A DNA stretch of 64,000 bases from NCBI RefSeq assembly GCF_029589435.1, contig NZ_JARRAG010000001.1, positions 2,222,808 to 2,286,807 of the forward strand. Direction: 5' to 3'. The stretch is from Paludisphaera mucosa (GTDB taxonomy: Bacteria > Planctomycetota > Planctomycetia > Isosphaerales > Isosphaeraceae). The position numbers and the translations under genes were made by a program. The first letter of the stretch is position 1, and each line of letters opens with the position of its first letter. The notes below the pieces were generated by a model. That model was not told the origin of the DNA, made no database searches, and was given only the letters and a program-made list of their open reading frames with translations. Positions 60,726 to 64,000 of this stretch are shown piece after piece.

Positions 60726-62243
60726 GTGACCGACCCGCTGCTGACGATCCGAGGCCTGAGCAAGAGCTACGCCGCGCCCGTGCTCCGCGAGGTCGACCTC
60801 GACCTCTTCCCGGGCGAGGTCCTGGCCCTGATGGGCGCGAACGGGGCCGGCAAGAGCACCCTGGCGCGGATCGTCGCCGGCCTTGGCGGGCCCGACGCCG
60901 GCGCGATGACGCTCGACGGGGTCGCCTACCGCCCGGCCGCCAAGCACCGGGCCGAGGCGCTCGGCGTCCAGATCGTCCAGCAGGAGCTGACGCTCCTCCC
61001 CACCCTGACCGTCGCCGAGAACCTCTTTCTCGACCGCCTGCCGACGCGGTTCGGGCTCGTCCGCTTCCGGACCCTCCGTCGCGACGCGGTGCGGGCGTTG
61101 GCCCGGATCGGCCTGGAGTCGATCGACCCCGAGACGCCGACGTCGCGGCTGGGTGTGGGCGAGCAGCAGCTCGTCGAGATCGCCCGCAGCCTCGAACGCA
61201 CCTGCCGCGTCCTGATCCTCGACGAGCCGACGGCCGCTCTGACATCGCCCCAGGTCGGCCGCCTCTTCGCCAACATCGCCCGGCTCAAGGAACAGGGCGC
61301 GGCGATCGTCTACATCAGCCATCGCCTCGACGAGGTCCGCCGCATCGCCGACCGGATCAGCGTCCTCCGCGACGGCCGGCTCGTCGCGACCCGACCGGCC
61401 GCGGAGCTGAGCCTGGACGAGGCCGTCCGCCTGATGGTCGGGACCAACCCGTCGAGCGAGCAGTTCCGCCACGCCCGCACGCCGGGCGCGGTCGTGTTGA
61501 AGGTCCGCAACCTGTCGCGGGGCGACCGGGTCCGCGACGTGAGCTTCGAGGTCCGCGGCGGCGAGGTGCTGGGCGTCTCGGGCCTCGTCGGCTCGGGTCG
61601 GACCGAACTCCTCCGCGCCGTCTTCGGGGCCGACGCGGCCGACTCGGGCGACGTCGCCGTCGCCGGCTCGCCTCCCACGCGGTTCCGATCGCCGCGCGAA
61701 GCCGTGAAGGCCGGCGTGGGGATGGTCCCCGAGGATCGCAAGACCGAGGGGCTCTTGCTCCCCCGCTCGATCCGGATGAACATGACGCTCGGACGCATGG
61801 CGCCCTATCGCGACTCCCTGGGGTTCCTGCGGCCCCGTCGCGAGCGGGGCGACGCGGTCGAGATGGCGCGCCGGGTCCAGATTGCGTACGACTCGCCCGA
61901 GCAGCCCGTCGAGCAACTGAGCGGCGGCAACCAGCAGAAGGTGGTCGTCGGCCGCTGGCTCCTCCGCGAGCCTCGCGTGATGCTGTTCGACGAGCCCACG
62001 CGGGGGATCGACGTCGCCGCCAAGTTCGCGATCTATCGCCTGATCGACGAGACCGCCGCGCGGGGGGCGGGCGTCGTCGTGGTGTCGAGCGAGGTCGAGG
62101 AACTCATGCTGATCTGCGACCGGATCGCCGTGATCTCCGCCGGCCGGCTCGTCGCGACCTTCGCGCGCGGCGGATGGAGCGAGGAGAAGCTCCTCGCCGC
62201 GGCCTTCCAGGGATACACCAACCGAGCGGAAATGGGCGGCTGA
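60726..62243 (+). CDS. rbsA: Sugar ABC transporter ATP-binding protein, double ATPase
   Basis: A 505-residue RbsA/MglA-type protein with two nucleotide-binding domains: first Walker A MGANGAGKST, signature LGVGEQQLVEI and Walker B LILDEPTAA; second with a degenerate A site GLVGSGRTELL, signature LSGGNQQKVVVGRWL and B MLFDEPTRGID. This asymmetry is normal for the family. It starts with GTG 2 bases after the binding-protein stop. Confidence 0.95.
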   Translation: MTDPLLTIRGLSKSYAAPVLREVDLDLFPGEVLALMGANGAGKSTLARIVAGLGGPDAGAMTLDGVAYRPAAKHRAEALGVQIVQQELTLLPTLTVAENLFLDRLPTRFGLVRFRTLRRDAVRALARIGLESIDPETPTSRLGVGEQQLVEIARSLERTCRVLILDEPTAALTSPQVGRLFANIARLKEQGAAIVYISHRLDEVRRIADRISVLRDGRLVATRPAAELSLDEAVRLMVGTNPSSEQFRHARTPGAVVLKVRNLSRGDRVRDVSFEVRGGEVLGVSGLVGSGRTELLRAVFGADAADSGDVAVAGSPPTRFRSPREAVKAGVGMVPEDRKTEGLLLPRSIRMNMTLGRMAPYRDSLGFLRPRRERGDAVEMARRVQIAYDSPEQPVEQLSGGNQQKVVVGRWLLREPRVMLFDEPTRGIDVAAKFAIYRLIDETAARGAGVVVVSSEVEELMLICDRIAVISAGRLVATFARGGWSEEKLLAAAFQGYTNRAEMGG

Positions 62244-62244
62244 C

Positions 62245-63285
62245 ATGAACGACGCGACGAACGAGGCCGCGAGGGGGGCGTCGCCGGCCGGCATCGGGGG
62301 CTGGCGAGGCGCGGGGGACGTCCTGGGCATGCTCGTCGTGCTCGCCGCGCTGGCCGGGCTGTTCGGGATGTTCAGCGGCCACTTCTGGTCGGCCCAGACG
62401 GTCAAGACGATCGTCAATCAGTCGGCCGACCTGACCGCCGTGGCCGTCGGCATGACGCTGGTGCTGGTGATCGGCGGGATCGATTTGTCGGTCGGCTCGG
62501 TCATGGCCCTGTGCGCGGCCGTGCTCGGCCTCGCCACGGTCGACTGGAACCTCCCGTTCCCCGTCGCGGTGGCCGCCTGTCTCGCCGCGGGCGCGGCCTG
62601 CGGGCTGGTCAACGGATTCATCACCGTGCACTGGTCGATCCCGTCGTTCATCGTGACGCTGGGCATGCTCGAATCGGCGCGGGGGGCGACGTACCTGATC
62701 ACACGCTCGGAGACCAAATACGTCGGCCCGCGGATCGAGTGGCTGGCGCGGCCGATCCCCGGCCTGGGGGCGTCGACGAGCTTCCTGATCGCCCTGGGCC
62801 TGGTCGCCGCGGGCCACGTCCTCCTGACGCGAACGGTGCTCGGCCGCTACATGGTGGCGATCGGCACGAACGAGGAGGCGGTGCGGCTCTCGGGCGTCGA
62901 CCCGCGGCCGACGAAGATGCTCACGTTCGTGCTCTCGGGCCTGTGCGCGGGGATCGCGGCGGTCTTCCAGGTCTCGCGCGTGTCGTCGGCCGACCCCAAC
63001 GGCGGCGTCGGCCTGGAGCTTGGGGCGATCGCGGCGGTGGTGATCGGCGGCACGAGCCTAATGGGCGGCCGCGGCTCGGTGCTGCGGAGCTTCCTCGGCG
63101 TCCTCATCATCGCCGTTTTGCAGACGGGGCTCGACCACGTCGGCGCGAGCGAGCCGGCCAAACGGCTGATCAGCGGGGCCGTGATCGTGCTCGCGGTCGT
63201 CGCCGACGTCCACCGCCGCAGCTGGGGCGGGACGATCCGGCGGGCGGTGGGCCGATTCAGGACGAAGCCTCGCCCTCCGGCCTGA
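62245..63285 (+). CDS. rbsC: Sugar ABC transporter permease
   Basis: An inner-membrane RbsC-like permease of 346 residues with eight to ten helices. Family motifs: GMTLVLVIGGIDLSVGSVMAL, GLVNGFITVHWSIPSFIVTLG, the ATPase-contact loop YMVAIGTNEEAVRLSGV and GGTSLMGGRGSV. It starts one base after the rbsA stop and ends the operon, overlapping the converging MFS gene by 29 bases. Confidence 0.94.
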   Translation: MNDATNEAARGASPAGIGGWRGAGDVLGMLVVLAALAGLFGMFSGHFWSAQTVKTIVNQSADLTAVAVGMTLVLVIGGIDLSVGSVMALCAAVLGLATVDWNLPFPVAVAACLAAGAACGLVNGFITVHWSIPSFIVTLGMLESARGATYLITRSETKYVGPRIEWLARPIPGLGASTSFLIALGLVAAGHVLLTRTVLGRYMVAIGTNEEAVRLSGVDPRPTKMLTFVLSGLCAGIAAVFQVSRVSSADPNGGVGLELGAIAAVVIGGTSLMGGRGSVLRSFLGVLIIAVLQTGLDHVGASEPAKRLISGAVIVLAVVADVHRRSWGGTIRRAVGRFRTKPRPPA

Positions 63286-64000
63286 CGTGCAACGACGGCC
63301 GGTCCCACCGCGTCGTCGCATAGACCGCGAGCGCCGCGGCGAGGAACGCGACCCCCACGCCGCACGCGCCCGCCCAGCCGTATCGGGGCCAGGCCGCGGC
63401 CCCCGCCGCCGACCCGGCCGCCCCGCCGAAGAAGAACGAGACCATGTAAACCGTGTTCAGCCTGCTCCGCGCCTCGGGGATCAGGCCGTAGATCCGCGTC
63501 TGGTTCGAGATGTGGTTGCACTGGGCCCCGACGTCCAGCAGCAAGACGCCGACGACCAGGCCCGTCAGCGAGCGGCCGAAGGCGGCCAGCACGGCGTAAG
63601 CGGCGAGCATGAGCGCGAGCCCCAGGCCGATCGACAGCCGCGGGCCGCGACGGTCGGCGAACGTCCCCACCAGGGGCGCGGCGGCCGCGCCGGCGGCCCC
63701 GACGAGCCCGAACAGGCCGACGACGTCGCTGCCGTAATGCAGCGGCGGCGTCGCCAGGTGGAACGCCAGGACCGTCCAGAAGACGCTGAACGACGCGAAC
63801 GCCAGGCCCCCGAACAGGGCCGAACTCCGCAGCGCCGGCAGGTCGCGCACCAGGCCGGCGATCGACCGCATCAGCGCCCCGTACGTCGTCCCCACGAGCG
63901 TCGGCGTCGACCGCGGCAGGGCCCGCGCCATGACGGCCATCAGCACGACCATCAGTCCGGCCGCCAGCCAGTAGACGGCCCGCCAGCCCAGGTGCGATCC
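63257..64000 (-). CDS. MFS transporter, start outside window
   Basis: The frame is open to the right edge and ends at 63257. The visible 247 residues hold about seven membrane helices; the edge carries GSHLGWRAVYWLAAG, typical of the fourth or fifth MFS helix region, and the central loop FADRRGPRLSIGLGL is the MFS loop motif between helices. No substrate can be assigned. It converges on the rbsC gene. Confidence 0.85.
   Translation of the reverse strand, partial: GSHLGWRAVYWLAAGLMVVLMAVMARALPRSTPTLVGTTYGALMRSIAGLVRDLPALRSSALFGGLAFASFSVFWTVLAFHLATPPLHYGSDVVGLFGLVGAAGAAAAPLVGTFADRRGPRLSIGLGLALMLAAYAVLAAFGRSLTGLVVGVLLLDVGAQCNHISNQTRIYGLIPEARSRLNTVYMVSFFFGGAAGSAAGAAAWPRYGWAGACGVGVAFLAAALAVYATTRWDRPSLHVRPEGEASS

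Noticed and set aside
1-64000. CRISPR array, insertion sequence, prophage or origin
   Set aside because: No regularly spaced repeats, no transposase or integrase motif, and no DnaA-box cluster or dnaA-like gene were seen.

Overview
The window is a GC-rich chromosomal segment that looks like Planctomycetota, most likely family Isosphaeraceae (Paludisphaera/Singulisphaera relatives). This is an inference from gene content, not from a search. The pointers are a PSD1-type planctomycete cytochrome gene followed by a DUF1501 gene, tetrahydromethanopterin-linked C1 genes (fae, mtdB, an mfnB homologue), many lipoproteins and Tat substrates, and very high GC with strong third-position bias. There is no rRNA, CRISPR array, insertion sequence, phage or plasmid module, and one tRNA gene (Glu, CTC).

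Layout. 1-4.3 kb: an edge-truncated family 2 glycosyltransferase, then gap and pgk separated by an intrinsic terminator, and a small lipoprotein. 4.4-10 kb: a CAP-domain lipoprotein, a DEDDh exonuclease fused to a WYL-like domain and translationally coupled to an mfnB homologue, an ALDH7-type dehydrogenase, an SGNH hydrolase and a YjbQ protein. 10-13 kb: a 619-base gap without a gene and an SbtA-type bicarbonate transporter carrying an extra exported N-terminal domain. 13-17 kb: a GT4 glycosyltransferase, a double kinase of the Kdo/WaaP type and an HExxH lipoprotein. 17-23 kb: a probable GT39-panB-pterin dehydratase operon, a CBS protein, malQ, an alpha/beta hydrolase and tRNA-Glu. 23-27.5 kb: a DUF2325-like protein, rsfS and argS.

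27.5-37.8 kb: a beta-propeller di-heme cytochrome, then eutB-permease-eutC with stop/start overlaps (ethanolamine uptake and cleavage, no microcompartment genes), then ATP-grasp, a small secreted Cys protein, fae and mtdB (formaldehyde capture and oxidation on H4MPT), ending in a long inverted-repeat element and an SMP-30 lactonase. 38-46 kb: the most unusual locus, a lipoprotein di-heme cytochrome followed by a 1593-residue protein joining a GMC flavin oxidoreductase to a membrane-embedded patatin-like hydrolase. 46-52.7 kb: small proteins, the PSD1/DUF1501/CBM9-like group and a BASS transporter. 52.8-57.4 kb: a secreted PepSY-like protein, a two-component system and a DEAD-box helicase. 57.5-64 kb: a Tat-exported TIM-barrel protein, then a nucleoside hydrolase with a complete ribose-type ABC transporter (binding protein, double ATPase, permease), which suggests nucleoside/ribose scavenging, and an edge-truncated MFS transporter.

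Most neighbouring genes in one direction are tightly spaced or overlap (ATGA or GTGA junctions), so transcription units are fairly clear. Candidate promoters share a TAAGAT-like -10 in several places.
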